A stretch of DNA of 64,000 nt, taken from positions 161,943 through 225,942 of the forward strand of contig FN648410.1 of assembly GCA_000310025.1 (NCBI GenBank). The letters run 5' to 3'. The notes under the pieces are model-generated. The model saw nothing but the letters and a program-made list of their open reading frames with translations, ran no database searches and was not told the origin of the DNA. This stretch comes from Ectocarpus siliculosus. Its lineage: Eukaryota; Sar; Phaeophyceae; Ectocarpales; Ectocarpaceae. Positions within the stretch are counted from its first letter, which is position 1. Every line of letters starts with the position of its first letter. Below are positions 62,893 to 64,000 of this stretch, in pieces. A program made the translations under genes and the position numbers.

Positions 62893-64000
62893 GGTTGTTC
62901 ACTTGCCGTGGGAAGCACTTTGGGGTGTTGTTGGCGCTGTCCAGGTGTGGTGTGATGAAGGCAGCGCGCGTGGCCGGTGTCTGCTTCGACTGCCCGGAAA
63001 AGGCGGGAATATTCCCCCGGAACTGTGAAAGGAGCAAGCAAGCCCCCAAAATCCCGCCTCCTTCTTACGTTTTCGACGGGAAACGCCTCCATATATTTTC
63101 GAGAAAACATGGTTCCGTGAAATGTTCCGTGTTTTTTGGCCGTTAATAATACCCCTTAACGAAAGAATCAGATCACGAAATTACATTCAGATTTAGACCG
63201 GAAGATCCAATGAACTCTCTCGGTAGTTAACTGAAAGGTTATGGATCTCGTCGGAAAGGTTATGGATCTCGTCGAATCTTAAGGACTTATAACACGACGA
63301 CCCAAAACCCAATCGGGATCTTCTTAAAGGTGAAATGATTGAATCGAATCCCGATTTGGGTGAACCGCAACCAAGTTCGAATATTAGCGGTCTACTCGCA
63401 TGGACGGCGGGTGCACCTACTCCCATCCACACGAACTCCATCCACCGCCGAGCACGGAGATGAAAGAGCACACAAAGCCAACCCAAAGGGACGGTGACTG
63501 CGTATCGTTGTTGCACGTGACTGGCGCCGAAACAAAACGTGTGTGGGATGTGTTGGTCTGTGGGGCAATCTCCCGTGGGTTGTCGAACCTCAAATGCTCA
63601 GACGAATTGGTGGCTTTCCGTCGGACGAGTCTCGATTCAAAGGCTTACATGCATATAGACATCGTGTCAGTACCGCACAGAGGCCATGTACGCGTTTGGT
63701 GTGTGGTTGTCGGAAGCGATAGCTCCTCATGTGGTGTGGCAAGGTGTGGCAATGTCATAAGAGTACGTCACAACAGCAATCTGGCAGTTGGCAAGCGGCG
63801 GACCTCTCGGGCTGTTCGCGGTGGACTGCAGAGATTCGTTTCCATTCGGCAGATCTTCCGTAAAGGCACACAGGCGATTTCTGTCCGGATTTGATTAGAT
63901 CGGACTCTTTCATTCTTATGTCCAAATTTGATTTCGAGATCTGATTTCTTCGATTGCCTCTGTTGTAGGGAACCGTAACCAGTCTGTTTTCGCGCGAAGA
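62893..64000. other. No convincing gene; one open stretch and a short tandem duplication
   Basis: 63035-63150 resembles 40180-40290 (CAAGCCCCCAAAAT, ACGCCTCCATATAT, GTGAAATGTTCCGTGTTTT). An open stretch at 63400-63894 (164 codons; DGGCTYSHPHELHPPPSTEMKEH...VWCVVVGSDSSSCGVARCGN) has no family motif and no clear start; weak candidate only. Confidence 0.3.
63233..63274 (+). repeat. Perfect tandem duplication of a 21-base unit
   Basis: GAAAGGTTATGGATCTCGTC plus G twice, no mismatch. Recent slippage. Confidence 0.9.

Noticed and set aside
1-64000. CRISPR array, bacterial operons or prophage
   Set aside because: No regular short repeats with unique spacers, no ribosome-binding-site-led gene clusters; introns and retrotransposons show a eukaryote.

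Overview
This is a eukaryotic, repeat-dominated genomic window with very few convincing host exons. GT-AG introns, several retrotransposon classes, PIF/Harbinger DNA transposons, tRNA-derived SINE-like units and many trinucleotide and polypurine microsatellites rule out a prokaryote. The mix (tyrosine-recombinase retrotransposons, an RTE-like LINE, Harbinger elements, CAG/CAA repeats, roughly balanced GC) would suit a large stramenopile genome such as a brown alga. That is inference: no gene here fixes the taxonomy.

Layout. Bases 1-11190 hold one decayed tyrosine-recombinase (Ngaro/DIRS-like) retrotransposon: gag with a CCCH-like finger, reverse transcriptase, RNase H, tyrosine recombinase and split terminal direct repeats. 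Two copies of the same RTE-like LINE are nested in it. One is near full length, on the minus strand, and interrupts the RT/RNase H junction. The other is 5'-truncated, on the plus strand, and interrupts the second terminal repeat. A glycosyltransferase-like exon lies at 12.2-12.5 kb. About nine copies of an undescribed 0.9-1.7 kb repeat occupy much of 18.7-22.2, 35.0-38.7, 44.4-50.3 and 56.6-57.7 kb. Several begin with a strong conserved hairpin, and two end in the LINE 3' tail, as expected of non-autonomous retroposons that use the LINE machinery.

Two relatives of an alanine-rich, tandem-repeat protein (22.6-24.7 kb minus, 31.6-33.6 kb plus) lie in opposite orientations behind a shared LTR-like sequence. 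One has two zinc knuckles and the other a Copia-protease-like segment; both lack pol. The 25.5-31 kb interval has a 464-bp foldback element, tRNA-like palindromes and small tandem duplications. A membrane-anchored candidate exon sits at 41 kb on the minus strand.

The right third contains a miniature relative of the YR element (47.2-48.2 kb), a 1.2-kb Harbinger-type non-autonomous element with TAA target duplication (50.8-52.0 kb) flanked by tRNA-like SINE units, a hypothetical gene with a poly-G frameshift (53.3-54.0 kb), a tandemly duplicated sequence (58.3-58.8 kb), and a three-exon Harbinger transposase pseudogene on the minus strand (60.3-62.9 kb). Almost every mobile-element ORF carries stops or frameshifts, so the window reads as a nested transposon graveyard with a few young insertions (the LINE pair and the TAA-flanked element).
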